A stretch of 64,000 bases of DNA from Magicicada septendecula (taxonomy: Eukaryota > Arthropoda > Insecta > Hemiptera > Cicadidae), in NCBI GenBank assembly GCA_034769895.1, contig CM068367.1, positions 345,735,611-345,799,610 of the forward strand, read 5' to 3'. The notes beneath the pieces are model-generated. The model ran no database searches. It was not told the origin of the DNA and was given only the letters and a program-made list of their open reading frames with translations. Positions 37,111 to 50,368 of this stretch are shown piece after piece. The stretch's first letter is position 1. Each line of letters opens with the position of its first letter. The position numbers and the translations under genes were made by a program.

Positions 37111-39804
37111 ATGAATAACAATTACAGGATTGGATTATGGAACGCCAATGGACTCTCTCAACGCACCCTAGAACTCAAAGCTTTTCTTCTTGAAAACAGA
37201 TTAGACGTAATGCTTATATCTGAGACACACTTCACAGACAGAAGCCATATTAGGATTCCAGGCTTTACTGTTTATGATACCCAACATCCGGACGGGACAG
37301 CTCGTGGCGGAACCGCTCTGTTAATCCGAAACGATATAAAACATTATCTCTTCTCTAATGTCAAAACTGCTCACCTACAGGCGACCAACGTTTTAATTGA
37401 AGATCAAAGAGGCCCTCTAATTGTTTCTGCAGTCTACTGTCCCCCAAAACACAGAATCAATGAAACTGACTTCCGCTCTTTTCTTGGAACTCTTGGTGCA
37501 CGTTTTTTGGTGGGAGGTGACTTTAACGCAAAACACCTGCAATGGGGTTCGAGATTAGCTAATCCAAGAGGTAGAATTTTATATAACGTCATTAGACAAG
37601 AATCCCTGTCCTTTCTGTCCACTGGTCAACCAACCTATTGGCCTTCTGACACAAATAAAATACCTGACCTAATTGATTTCTTCTTAATACGAGGCGTGTC
37701 TCATAAATACTACAAAGTTGAATCTTGCCTTGATTTGTCCTCTGACCACACTCCAATTATTGCCACTATTAGCAATACTATAATTGAGTCTGAAAGTCTA
37801 CCAACACTCACAAATCGTCTTACTGACTGGGATTACTTTAGAGAGCTTGTAAATTATAATATCTCGCTAGAACTTCCACTCCACACGCCTGCTGAATTGG
37901 ATGCGGCTGTAAATTCTCTCACCAGTACTTTTCAAAAATCAGCCTGGGAAGCTACACCTTGCAATACAGCGACGAATAAGCACTTGAACCTTCCTCTGGT
38001 TGTCCGGAAGAAATTAGCTGAGAAGCGTAAATTGCGACGAATTTGGCAGCATACTCATCATCCGGATGATAAAAGAAAGTGGAATTCCGCGGCCAGACAA
38101 CTTAAACGATTGTTGGAAAATCTAAAGAATGAAGGGGTTCAGGATTATCTAGAAAATCTGTCACCAAATGAAAGTACTGATTATTCTCTGTGGAAGGCTA
38201 CTAAACGATTAAAAAGGCCACTATTACAAATACCACCAATACATAAACCAGATGGTAGCTGGGCGCGCAGCAATACAGAGAAATCCCAGGTTTTTGCCGA
38301 ACATTTGGTCAACGTTTTTCAACCTGAAGCCAGCAAGAACGTCTCTTTCGATGAAGAGGTACAAAGATACTTACACTCCCCGCTCCAAATGACTCTACCT
38401 ATTAAGCCTTTTAAAGTTAAGGAAATCAAGGAAATAATCCTGTATAATTTGAAAAGTAAAAAGGCTCCCGGCATTGATTTGCTATCGGGGAAAGTTCTAA
38501 AGGAGCTGCCTCACAAAGGCGTTGTACTAATAACATACATTTTCAATGCCATACTCAGACTCGAATACTTTCCTCTTCTCTGGAAATCGGCTCAAGTTAT
38601 CATGGTCTTAAAACCTGGTAAAAACCCTCAAGAGCCCTCTTCTTATCGACCCATAAGCCTTCTACCGATACTTGGTAAGATCTTTGAAAAGCTGTTTGTA
38701 AAACGACTTATGCCAACAATTGTAGAAAACAACCTAATTCCGGATCACCAATTTGGTTTTCGAGAAAAGCACTCTACGGTAGATCAAATACACAGACTAA
38801 CAAATGTTATCAATAAATCGCTGGAATCGAAGATGTTCTGCTCAGGTGTGTTTCTCGACGTTTCCCAGGCATTTGACAAAGTCTGGCATCTTGGACTCTT
38901 ATATAAAATAAAGAAAAATCTGCCACATAATTGTTACCGTATCTTACATTCCTACTTAGTGGGCAGAGTGTTTCAAGTCAAGTACTCCGATGCTACTTCT
39001 CCTCTATTACCAGTGGGGTCGGGTGTTCCGCAGGGTAGTGTCCTGGGTCCTCTGCTCTACCTCCTGTTCACCTCGGACTTACCGTCAGCAAGTGAAACCA
39101 CTGTTGCTACCTACGCCGATGACACAGCGATCCTAGCGACACACTCCGACCCCTCAATAGCATCTCTTATACTACAAGAATCATTAAACAGCGTTCAGTT
39201 ATGGCTTGATAATTGGCGCATAAAAATCAATTCGTCGAAGTCAGTCCACGTTACCTTCACCACACGTAAGGCAAACAGCCCTCCAGTCACAATTAACGGT
39301 CAACCAGTACCGCAAGCTGAAAGTGCTAAGTACCTTGGGATGCACCTGGACAGGAGACTAACTTGGAAAAAACATATAACATCTAAGAAGCTTCAACTTA
39401 ATCACAAGGTCAGAAACATCTATTGGCTTATAGGCAGACAATCACGGTTAAGTCTCGTCAACAAACTCTTGATCTATAAAGCCGTGCTTAAACCGGTATG
39501 GACTTATGGTATTCAACTTTGGGGTACTGCAAGTACAAGTAATATTGAGATTATCCAGCGCTTTCAGTCCAAAACACTTAGATCGATAGTCGACGCTCCT
39601 TGGTTTGTCTCAAATAACTCTATACACCGCGACCTCAAAGTTTCAACCGTGAAAGAAGAAATCATGCGCCTCTGCAGGACTCACATCTCCAAACTAGAAC
39701 AGCATCCCAACCACCTGGCAATTAACTTGTTAGACAACAGTGAAGATATTTATAGACTAAAAAGACACAAACTATTAGACTTACCATTCAGGTTTAACTC
39801 ATAA
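37111..39804 (+). CDS. Jockey LINE ORF2: endonuclease-reverse transcriptase
   Basis: An 897-residue polyprotein. Residues about 5-225 are an APE-type endonuclease: WNANGL with Asn at the start, SETH with Glu38, GGDFNAKH with Asp137, and SSDHTP with Asp212-His213. The reverse transcriptase (about 480-760) shows SYRPISLLPILGKIFEKL, QFGFREKHSTVDQ, FLDVSQAFDKVWH, GVPQGSVLGPLLYLLF and YADD at 668-671. The C-terminal part (VWTYGIQLWGTAS onward) is the usual Jockey tail; there is no RNase H. All catalytic residues I can check are present and there is no stop or frameshift. Length is normal for the clade. Confidence 0.96.
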   Translation: MNNNYRIGLWNANGLSQRTLELKAFLLENRLDVMLISETHFTDRSHIRIPGFTVYDTQHPDGTARGGTALLIRNDIKHYLFSNVKTAHLQATNVLIEDQRGPLIVSAVYCPPKHRINETDFRSFLGTLGARFLVGGDFNAKHLQWGSRLANPRGRILYNVIRQESLSFLSTGQPTYWPSDTNKIPDLIDFFLIRGVSHKYYKVESCLDLSSDHTPIIATISNTIIESESLPTLTNRLTDWDYFRELVNYNISLELPLHTPAELDAAVNSLTSTFQKSAWEATPCNTATNKHLNLPLVVRKKLAEKRKLRRIWQHTHHPDDKRKWNSAARQLKRLLENLKNEGVQDYLENLSPNESTDYSLWKATKRLKRPLLQIPPIHKPDGSWARSNTEKSQVFAEHLVNVFQPEASKNVSFDEEVQRYLHSPLQMTLPIKPFKVKEIKEIILYNLKSKKAPGIDLLSGKVLKELPHKGVVLITYIFNAILRLEYFPLLWKSAQVIMVLKPGKNPQEPSSYRPISLLPILGKIFEKLFVKRLMPTIVENNLIPDHQFGFREKHSTVDQIHRLTNVINKSLESKMFCSGVFLDVSQAFDKVWHLGLLYKIKKNLPHNCYRILHSYLVGRVFQVKYSDATSPLLPVGSGVPQGSVLGPLLYLLFTSDLPSASETTVATYADDTAILATHSDPSIASLILQESLNSVQLWLDNWRIKINSSKSVHVTFTTRKANSPPVTINGQPVPQAESAKYLGMHLDRRLTWKKHITSKKLQLNHKVRNIYWLIGRQSRLSLVNKLLIYKAVLKPVWTYGIQLWGTASTSNIEIIQRFQSKTLRSIVDAPWFVSNNSIHRDLKVSTVKEEIMRLCRTHISKLEQHPNHLAINLLDNSEDIYRLKRHKLLDLPFRFNS

Positions 39805-40043
39805 TGTATTCTCTGTATTTTCTGTATTGTACTGTCTGTGATATCTGTTCTGTATGTTTTGTATTCGTGTCATTCATACGTGTTAATGTCAACCTGTATA
39901 TGTGCCTTATGGGCCCAGTGTTTAATGTTTGAACTTATTGTATCATGCCAGCAGGAAGTGATAGTGACTTTTGTTCATTTGTTTACATGTTTTTACCATT
40001 TAGTTTTGTATTTTGTTACTTCTTTAATCTATTATCAAAACAA

Positions 40044-40069
40044 GAAGAGCTGTCAATGGTCAGCTCTTC
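40044..40069 (+). promoter_or_regulatory. Perfect hairpin in the LINE 3' UTR
   Basis: GAAGAGCTG pairs with CAGCTCTTC around an 8-nt loop TCAATGGT. It lies about 70 nt before the poly(A). Some LINE reverse transcriptases recognise a 3' stem-loop; that role here is inference. Confidence 0.6.
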
Positions 40070-40134
40070 ATAATCCTGTGTGTTGTCAGCCAATTTGTTA
40101 AATGTTCGCTCAGTCGAACAGCTTACAGATCTCC

Positions 40135-40158
40135 AATAAAAAAAAAAAAAAAAAAAAA
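40135..40158 (+). terminator. AATAAA and poly(A) of the LINE
   Basis: AATAAA at 40135-40140 runs directly into an A tract reaching 40158. The last A may belong to the TSD. Confidence 0.9.
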
Positions 40159-40168
40159 CATATTTCAT
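40158..40168. repeat. 11-bp target-site duplication of the Jockey LINE, right
   Basis: Exact copy of 35591-35601. Confidence 0.93.
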
Positions 40169-41514
40169 ATTTTTACAAATGAATTAGAGATTAGCGATAA
40201 TAAACTGAATTCAAAGAACGGATAATAAAAAAAAATACATATAGAGCAAGGAACGTATAATTCGCTGACTCATGAGCCAACGATTCGAATCAGTTGTAGA
40301 ACATATTCATTTTAAAAATAAATAACTGTGTTGCAATGAATATAAAATTTCTAGTAAGAATTAGCAGTATCCTTGAAAACAAAGACGTAACTATCTTTCG
40401 CGAGCCAAATAAAAAACGCCGCAAAAATTCTACGAGGGCGGATCGAGTTGTTATCGTTAAAGAGGGCAATATTTCTTGTGCACCGAGGGGAAAGATAGGG
40501 ATGATCTTTCATAGGCAAGCAAACTTAAGCATATCTGGTAATCTGTAAGTACGCTTATCGTCGTCCGGCTGTGGTCATATTCTTCAAGGACTGCCTATTT
40601 ATTAGACCGCCATTACAACAACACAAATATTTACTCAAGAATCCTTTCAATAATGTCTGCACAATACGGGTCGAGAGACTTCTTAACCGGGAGATCAGTA
40701 GTAGAAGCAGTTATACGTACTCCGCCTTTATGAGCTGCACTATTCAAACACACTCCTTAGTCTACACACACAACACGCTCCTTGTAACTGCGTTATACTG
40801 AACATTCACAGGTTCAGTTTTGCACGATCTTATCATATTCTCGTATATTTAGGCCCTGTATAATTTCTGTTTTAATAAAACACAGAGAACTTTGTATATG
40901 ACATATGTAAAGTTCGGTAAGACATATTGCAAATAAATAATAAATTCTGCACAACTTACAGCTATAGTTTCACCTTCATTTGTGTTACGAACAAAAGTTT
41001 CCTTTAATAGCATATAAATGTTGAATCAGTTTGAAGTGTATTAAAATAATAATTTTCCTATTTATAAATATGAGATCTCCTTCATTATTTCGTTTTCATT
41101 TTCTTGTAAATCCTATTTAAAAGTTTTAACACAAGTCCAGCATTGTTAAACCGTAGAACAACGTTAGACCAAAACGTTTCAAAGTAGGCGTAATGTTACA
41201 TGACACAAAGTTAAGAAAATTCCAGACGTAGCCCTTATAATCTAACGGATACTTTGCTATAATAATAAAATCGTCAGAGACGAAAGTTGTTGTCCCTGAA
41301 ACCCTGAAACTCTAACGTAGGATTATCTTTACTGAAATTAAAGGAAAAATTCAGCCTTTCTAAAGGCTAGGAAAAAGACATTCTAAATGCGGACTAAAAA
41401 GGAGTTAATTCCAGTTGTTTTCAAAATTTCTTTTACCAGTCAAGAAACTACAGTTTGTGAGATGCACGAAGACTCTTTCTAGCACACAACCCCCCCCCCC
41501 CCCACTCTAACTAC
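40169..41514. other. Anonymous DNA, no gene seen
   Basis: Short frames only. An uninterrupted C14 tract lies at 41490-41503. Confidence 0.55.
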
Positions 41515-41575
41515 TTTGTTTGCTAGGATTAAATAAACGGATACTAGACATATTTCATATTTTCACAAATCACAT
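41515..41575 (+). repeat. Paralogue of the LINE insertion site
   Basis: TTAAATAAACGG-(2)-ACTA-(1)-ACATATTTCATATTTT-(1)-ACAAAT here matches, with few mismatches, the sequence obtained by reading 35560-35601 straight into 40169-40190. It is thus a second copy of the target sequence without the LINE. It sits at the start of a 114-codon frame (41520-41864) that I do not recognise. Confidence 0.85.
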
Positions 41576-42130
41576 AGAAATTCGACGTTGCTTGTTTCTC
41601 ACTGAACACAACTGTAAGAAGAATAGTAAAAACGGACCGACATGTTGGCTCCCACATGATAACATAGTTCTGTTTGGCCTAGCGGTGAAACAGTTGCTTA
41701 GAATCGGAGCACTTCAGGAAGAAATTAATTTGTACAAGCAAGTCCATGCTTTACAGTTTAATTTATCACGAAATGGAATGTTAACATTTAATGCCTGGGA
41801 TGTCACTGTTTACGAGAAGCAAAGGCTTCAGCGAATCCTTACTTTCACAGACTTCATAAAGTAATTATAAAGGCGATACGAACGGCATGGATAATTATGT
41901 TCCCTGAACGGCTCAGGAAACAGATGTAACTACCAAACTGAAGTTAACATCTGTACACTACCCTGACGTTTACCACCGTAGAGTGTAAGCCATGTAGTCT
42001 ATATACACGTAACACGTGGAACCTTTTCCTTTATTATAAATTGCTTACATGCGGGCAGAGGTTTTTTTTTGTTTTTCGATTTCTCAGAAAATGATTTATA
42101 CTTCGCTCTCGCGTTTTCACTGTGTCCCTA
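41576..42130. other. Anonymous DNA with unrecognised 114-codon frame
   Basis: The frame 41520-41864 (plus) has balanced composition (segments such as KQLLRIGALQEEINLY) but no domain I can name and no visible gene context. It begins in the duplicated repeat, so I treat it as doubtful. Confidence 0.3.
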
Positions 42131-42154
42131 TCTGTCTGTCTGTCTGTCTCTCTC

Positions 42155-42246
<92 letters not shown>
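42131..42246. repeat. (CTGT)n/(CT)n microsatellite
   Basis: CTGT units then about 40 CT units. The long Ser-Leu and Arg-Glu frames across it are artefacts. Confidence 0.97.
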
Positions 42247-45137
<2,891 letters not shown>

Positions 45138-45149
45138 ACAGTTAAATCA
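45138..45149. repeat. 12-bp target-site duplication of the RTE-like LINE, left
   Basis: ACAGTTAAATCA, repeated at 48187-48198. Confidence 0.85.
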
Positions 45150-45254
45150 ATACCCCAGAAGGCGGATGAACCAGAGATGGTCAACGGTATAGGATGCAGA
45201 AGGCAACGAGAAACCACTGCATTAAAGATCTGAGGATATCCCCAGGCTTTTAGC

Positions 45255-45991
45255 ATGATGGCTACGTCTAATGCAAAATATTCCGGAGTTTCAATTCCCC
45301 CATTCGGTTCTCCGGGGGGGAAGCTGTTGGATAGAGTCAATTTTGAAGAAGTAAATCCTATTGTCTACAAACGAAAAAATGGATGCAAACTCGGCACTTG
45401 GAATGTTAGAACATTACTGAAGCCTGGTAAAATGGAAGAGGTAAAGCATTCTCTGATAAAGGCAGAGCTTAATATATTAGGTGTCTGCGAGACAAAATGG
45501 GCAGGATGTGGTGATTTCGTATCAGGTGATTTCAGAATTATTTACAGTGGAAAGGAAGAACCAGGAAGAAATGGAGTAGCATTGTTCTTAAGACAAGTAG
45601 AAGAGTAGTTCTGTGGAAGAGTAGTGTCTTGAATACATGCCACAGCAGTGATAGATTACTGATGATAAAACTTAGGGCAGAGCCAGTTGATTTGTGTATA
45701 ATAATGGTGTACTTTCCAACAACAAGTAGTAACGATGAAGATATAGAATTAATGTATGAACAGATTGAAGAGTTGCTCAAGATAATAAAGAAAGACGATA
45801 ATGTAGTTATAATGGGCGACTTTAATGCATCTATTGGTGCTAACAGTAGTCAAAAATGTGCCGGGAAGTTTGGTTTGGGGAACATCAATGCACGAGGGGA
45901 AAGGTTACTTGAGTTTTGTGAGCAGTATGAGATGATCGTCACAAACACATGTTTTGAAGTCCCCAAAAGACGACGCACCGGGGGATGTTAG
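45255..45991 (+). pseudogene. RTE-like LINE endonuclease domain, broken
   Basis: The APE-type endonuclease region starts CKLGTWNVRTLLKPGKMEE and contains LGVCETKW (catalytic Glu) in the frame 45255-45608. After a frame change between about 45606 and 45629 the second frame (to 45991) carries PTTSSNDEDIE and the VIMGDFNASIGA block (catalytic Asp/Asn). Near 45975-45990 the sequence shifts again after PKRRR; the expected linker is shortened and the main frame resumes at 45954 with HQIDYILVRQRY and DSDHIPV (Asp-His). So each catalytic block survives but in alternating frames. Confidence 0.88.
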
Positions 45992-48086
45992 GAGGCATCA
46001 GATCGATTATATTCTAGTCAGACAAAGATATAAGAACCAAGTCAAATCTAGTCATTCATATCCTGGTATGGATATAGATAGTGACCATATTCCCGTTATG
46101 GCCAAGTGCAATATTAAATTTAGGAAAATCAGGAAATCTAAACAAAAGAACTGGTGCTTAGAAAAACTGACCGATGACAAAATAGTAAAAGAATTGGAAG
46201 AGGAGACAGACATGTTGATGGAAGGAAGGCCAAGTTGGGAGGAAGTAAGAGATGGAATAATTGCAACAGCACAGCGTGTTCTAGGGAAGAGAAAGTTAGA
46301 ACCACGGAAACCGTGGATGACACAGGAAATGTTGGATCTAATAAGGAGGCGTAATAAGCTGAGAAATAAGGATTATCAGGAGTACAAGAGAATAAAAAAT
46401 CAGATTACCTCTATGTGTCGCATTGAAAAAGAAAATTGGATGAAACAACTAAGTCTTGAAATAGAAGATGATTTCAGTAGAGGAAAATGTGATAAGGCAT
46501 ATTTAAGGATAAAATCGTTACAGTTGAAGCATAAGACTCGAAGTAATGTTGTTAAGGATAAAAATGGTAAAATACTTTTCGAAAATGATAAGGTCAGCGA
46601 GCGTTGGAAGGAGTATATAGAGGAACTATATGATGGGGAAGCTGTGGTAGTCACGCAGGAGTTTCTAGAAAATGAGAATGCTGTAGATAGAGATATGGTA
46701 GGACCGCCAATTAGCAGGGTGGAATTTGATTATGCCCTTAAAGGTCTGAGTATGAAAAAAGCGACAGGGTCTGACAGACTAGCAGCAGAGCTTTTAAAAA
46801 ATGTAGGGGAGAGAACGAAAGACCTGCTATTTCGAATAATTACTGGGTGCTATGAAGAGGGAGTATTGCCAGTTGATTTCATTAAAAGTAGAACAATCAC
46901 AATATCAAAGAAAGGTAAAGTAGACGACTGTGCTAATTATAGAACGATAGCCTTAATATCTCATGCTGCTAAGATTTTGCTGAACATAGTGAAGAACAGA
47001 CTGGAAGGAAAGATTGATCACACTTTGGAGGAGGATCAGTTTGGATTTAGAGCAGGTAGAGGAACCAGAGAAGCAATCTTGGCTCTGCGGCAGATCTTGG
47101 AGAGGAGAATTGAAGTGAATAGGAAAACCTATTTAGTATTTGTGGATCTCGAGAAGGCGTTCGACAATGTTGATTGGAAGCTGTTGTTTCAAACTATGAG
47201 GAAGTCAGGACTTGACTGGAAAGTTAGAAGAGTAATCTTCAATATTTATAGGTTGCAAAGTACTGAAATAGACATAAATGGATGTAAAAAGGAAGCAATA
47301 ATAAGAAGAGGGATAAGACAAGGTTGCCCACTGTCACCGTACTTGTTTAATTTGTTTATAGAAGATGTTGTAACTCAGATGAAAAGGAATTCTAGGGGAA
47401 TTAAAATAAATGGGGAACAGATACACAGTATTCGCTTCGCAGATGATATTATACTGATGGCTGACTCAGAAAAGGATATGACCCGAATGTTAGGTACGTT
47501 TAACAAAATTCTTCACGCTTGGAGATTGAGGATAAATGTTAAGAAAACTAAAATAATGGTTGTAAGTAAAAAAAGAGAAGACATTAAATCAACCATTATG
47601 TTGAACAACACAATATTGAAGCACCTTACTGAATTTTGTTACCTGGGTAGCATAGTTACAAGTGGGAATAAGTGTCTGGCAGAGATTAAGAGGAGAGTAG
47701 CTCTGGAAAATCAAGCATTCCAGAGCAAAAGGAACTTATTAACAAGCAGCCATATTAGTATTGAAACAAGGAAAAAGTTTGTTAAGGTATTTGTATGGAG
47801 TGTTTTAACTTACGGGTGTGAATCGTGGACCTTAGGGAAGGTGGAGAGTGACAGACTTCAGGCAATGGAGATGTGGATTTGGCGGAGAATGACAAAAACT
47901 AGTTGGACAGATAGGAAGACGAATGAACAGATCTTAGAGGAAATAAATGAGAATAGAACACTGCTTAGGAGTATAGAGGTGAGGAAGATTAAGTTTATAG
48001 GGCATGTGATCAGACATAGTGCTTTTTTAACTAACATCTTTGAGGGCAAAATAGACCAAGAACTGCATTCTTCTGCAGCACAATGA
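45954..48086 (+). CDS. RTE-like LINE reverse transcriptase, 710-codon open frame
   Basis: An uninterrupted frame from the end of the endonuclease (QIDYILVRQ, SDHIPV) through the complete reverse transcriptase. Visible blocks are GSDRLAAELLKN, NYRTIALISHAAKILL, DQFGFRAGRGTREAI, VFVDLEKAFDNVDW, RRGIRQGCPLSPYLFNLF and FADD at residues 495-498, then KTKIMVV. The C-terminal region has YGCESWTLGKVESDR, WRRMTKTSWTDRKTNEQIL and RKIKFIGHVIRH, typical of RTE/BovB relatives. The last dozen residues after NIFEGKI are abnormal: the true tail lies in another frame. The ATG at 45954 is internal to the ancestral protein, so this is a fragment of a longer ORF. Confidence 0.92.
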   Translation: MKSPKDDAPGDVRRHQIDYILVRQRYKNQVKSSHSYPGMDIDSDHIPVMAKCNIKFRKIRKSKQKNWCLEKLTDDKIVKELEEETDMLMEGRPSWEEVRDGIIATAQRVLGKRKLEPRKPWMTQEMLDLIRRRNKLRNKDYQEYKRIKNQITSMCRIEKENWMKQLSLEIEDDFSRGKCDKAYLRIKSLQLKHKTRSNVVKDKNGKILFENDKVSERWKEYIEELYDGEAVVVTQEFLENENAVDRDMVGPPISRVEFDYALKGLSMKKATGSDRLAAELLKNVGERTKDLLFRIITGCYEEGVLPVDFIKSRTITISKKGKVDDCANYRTIALISHAAKILLNIVKNRLEGKIDHTLEEDQFGFRAGRGTREAILALRQILERRIEVNRKTYLVFVDLEKAFDNVDWKLLFQTMRKSGLDWKVRRVIFNIYRLQSTEIDINGCKKEAIIRRGIRQGCPLSPYLFNLFIEDVVTQMKRNSRGIKINGEQIHSIRFADDIILMADSEKDMTRMLGTFNKILHAWRLRINVKKTKIMVVSKKREDIKSTIMLNNTILKHLTEFCYLGSIVTSGNKCLAEIKRRVALENQAFQSKRNLLTSSHISIETRKKFVKVFVWSVLTYGCESWTLGKVESDRLQAMEMWIWRRMTKTSWTDRKTNEQILEEINENRTLLRSIEVRKIKFIGHVIRHSAFLTNIFEGKIDQELHSSAAQ

Positions 48087-48115
48087 GTGTCGTGAATAGT
48101 GGGTCCTATAAAGAA

Positions 48116-48181
48116 ATGAAGAATATCGCAAGGGATAGAGTGACGTGGCTACAGCGACAAGGCATTGCCTTTAGGAGTTAA
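48116..48181 (+). pseudogene. Out-of-frame C-terminal tail of the RTE-like LINE
   Basis: 21 codons ending WLQRQGIAFRS and a stop. This is the conserved C-terminus of such elements, displaced by a shift or deletion between about 48060 and 48116 from the main reverse-transcriptase frame. Confidence 0.8.
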
Positions 48182-48186
48182 TAAAA

Positions 48187-48198
48187 ACAGTTAAATCA
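48187..48198. repeat. 12-bp target-site duplication of the RTE-like LINE, right
   Basis: Exact copy of 45138-45149. Confidence 0.85.
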
Positions 48199-48375
48199 CA
48201 TTATATGTGTAGGCCTATATGACTAACCTAATAATGTGTTATTGAACTGAAGAGTTTTAATATAAGCCTAACAGAATTACATAATGTATTAGTAATAGCA
48301 ACGATGTAATACGTAAATTTCTTTTACCCTTCTTATATTATTATTACAACAAACAACAATAACACAACAACTACA
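48199..48375. other. Spacer
   Basis: Contains TAGGCCTA at 48210-48217; otherwise nothing recognisable. Confidence 0.6.
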
Positions 48376-48376
48376 A

Positions 48377-48407
<31 letters not shown>

Positions 48408-48430
48408 GATACTACTACTAGTAGTAGTAC
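48376..48430. repeat. (ACT)n/(AGT)n mirror-and-palindrome microsatellite
   Basis: ACT repeats turn into AGT repeats at CTAG; TACTACTACTAGTAGTAGTA (48410-48429) is a perfect 20-bp palindrome. Confidence 0.93.
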
Positions 48431-48662
48431 CAATTTCTCTAGCAGTAGTAGTTGTTATTTTTTGTTATTTATTGTTATTTTTATTGTAATAGTACGATTA
48501 CCATTATACTGCAAGTACTATCAGTAATGTATTCTGAAGTAGAAAAAATAAGTTAAATTATATATAGAACTTTATTTTTTCTGAAAATTTTTTTTTAACT
48601 TAATTTTGTTGATAAAAATTAGACATCAGTGATCAAATCACAGAGTAAAAATAAATTACTGT

Positions 48663-48679
48663 ACTTCTTCTTCTTCTCC

Positions 48680-48729
<50 letters not shown>
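48663..48729. repeat. (CTT)n(ATT)n microsatellite
   Basis: Short CTT run followed by about 16 ATT units. Confidence 0.95.
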
Positions 48730-50286
48730 CTATTCCTAGATTTCGTCTATTACACAAATTCCTAGCACCAGAAAGCAATGTAACCCTTGCTCTTTGATTA
48801 TTACACAGCAAAACAGAAGAAACAATTTACAAAAGCACAAAAGTGTGAAACCCTCCCTCGTGAGTTTTAATAATTATTTTGCAAAAATTGCCCCACGAAT
48901 AAAAGTAAGACGCCTTCATAAATAATTTGTTTCAAAACCACAAAAAAACTCTTAATGAAAAGGTGCATTTGAAGTCATTCATATGTATGAAATGCTTTAC
49001 AAACTGGAATTACCAAATTATTTGCAAGAGTACTTGTAAGGAAATTGGCATTTCCCCAGTAAATTTTTGTTGGCTACCTCATTACCAATAATAACTTTTA
49101 ACGAAAATTGTAAAAAACTTTTTCTAAAGAACTCTGTTTATTTCTCTTCACCGGGCGTATTCAACTATTTTGCAACTATTAACGCTTTATTAAATGCATC
49201 TTCATTTATTTTCTCTAAGGAGAGTTTTTATATTCACACTTGGGTCGCATAAAAGTCATATTCAGCGTCCCCAATAGGGCTTTGTACACTGGCTAAGAAA
49301 AGACTTATAGAAATGTCACCAACGCCTCTTTTTTGCCGTAACGTGCATCATTAAATCATAATTAATTTCGTTTTTCTGTTGAAACAGTCGCACCTACGTT
49401 TCCACCTCTTCCTTATAGACAGAGATAGAGAGAAAAACAGAAGAAAAAAGATCGTTTATATTAAGTGTTGGTTAGGGTAGATAAAATCTCCCCTCGTAAG
49501 GAAGGGATTTCTTAAATAAGCTGTTTCCTTATTGCGTGGAGAGGGAGGCGTAGAAACCTGTTGCATCCCCTCCTTACAAGGAGTTGAACAGTCTTTTGAC
49601 TTGATTACCCTGCTGTAAGTTGCGAAGGAAATGGAACGGAACTAAGTTACAAGACACTTGTTGACAATTGTCAAGAAAGCGTTCTCTGAGTCGCGTTGCG
49701 TTTGTCTTACGTAAAAAAAAGGCTCGCTAGAGCAAGAACACTAATAAATGTAAATAATAATACTAATTATAATGCGTAACAACGCTAACGTTTATTAACT
49801 GTAACTAAATTAATATATGACGCTTATTCAGTCAACTGAAACTGATACTGGCAGAGATTTATACGAAATTTGAATTCTACAAAGGAATTCACGTATATGT
49901 TTGCGTGAGATACAGAGGGGGGGGGCGAAACAGACAGACAGATAGATAGACACACTAATAGACAGGCAGACAACAAAACTGGTGAAAAATAAACTTGTTA
50001 AACAATTCGTTGAAAAGGTAATGATATAATATTTTCTGTTATAAGATAACGCATTCAAACAAGATTGATATATTTTTTAAAAAAAAAGTCAATTCCTAAT
50101 TTGTTTTGCAATTACCCACAATATGAACATATTCTGTTTTAGATTACCTTACCATAGTATTAAAATGATTAAATGTGAAAACGACTTCTGTTATTGGCAC
50201 AATAATTCGGATTTGGTATTAAAAAAATATTCGTGTACGTATGCAAGCGTGTACGAATCGTGAGTTCGTAAGACAGCGTCGCACCG

Positions 50287-50287
<1 letters not shown>
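48730..50287. other. Anonymous DNA, no gene seen
   Basis: Short open frames only. A G-tract of about ten bases near 49916-49925. Confidence 0.55.

Positions 50288-50367
<80 letters not shown>
50288..50367. repeat. (TG)40 microsatellite
   Basis: 80 bp of uninterrupted TG. Confidence 0.98.

Positions 50368-50368
<1 letters not shown>

Larger units (their letters stand above)
35602..40157 (+). mobile_element. Full-length Jockey-type LINE
   Basis: A 4.56-kb element with 11-bp TSD, a 5' UTR of about 220 bp, two complete ORFs 2 bp apart, a 3' UTR of about 330 bp, AATAAA and a poly(A) tail (40138-40158). Retrotransposition in this family uses target-primed reverse transcription: ORF1 binds the RNA and ORF2 nicks the DNA and copies the RNA. 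The first bases CGATACATAGTATCG form a perfect 6-bp hairpin (35602-35616). Both frames are uninterrupted and the TSD is exact, so the copy may be young and possibly competent. Jockey clade placement rests on ORF1 architecture, ORF2 length and the lack of RNase H. Confidence 0.95.
45150..48186 (+). mobile_element. RTE/BovB-like LINE, frameshifted
   Basis: A 3.04-kb insertion bracketed by an exact 12-bp direct repeat. A single ORF region encodes endonuclease and reverse transcriptase, and the 3' UTR is almost absent: the stop of the C-terminal tail at 48179-48181 is followed by TAAAAA and the TSD, as in RTE-type elements. About 105 bp precede the first ATG (45255). Three frame disruptions make this copy inactive for cis retrotransposition. 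Confidence 0.88.

Noticed and set aside
39838..40101. 87-codon frame after LINE ORF2
   Set aside because: Lies in the 3' UTR, AT-rich, and has no counterpart in Jockey elements that I know of.
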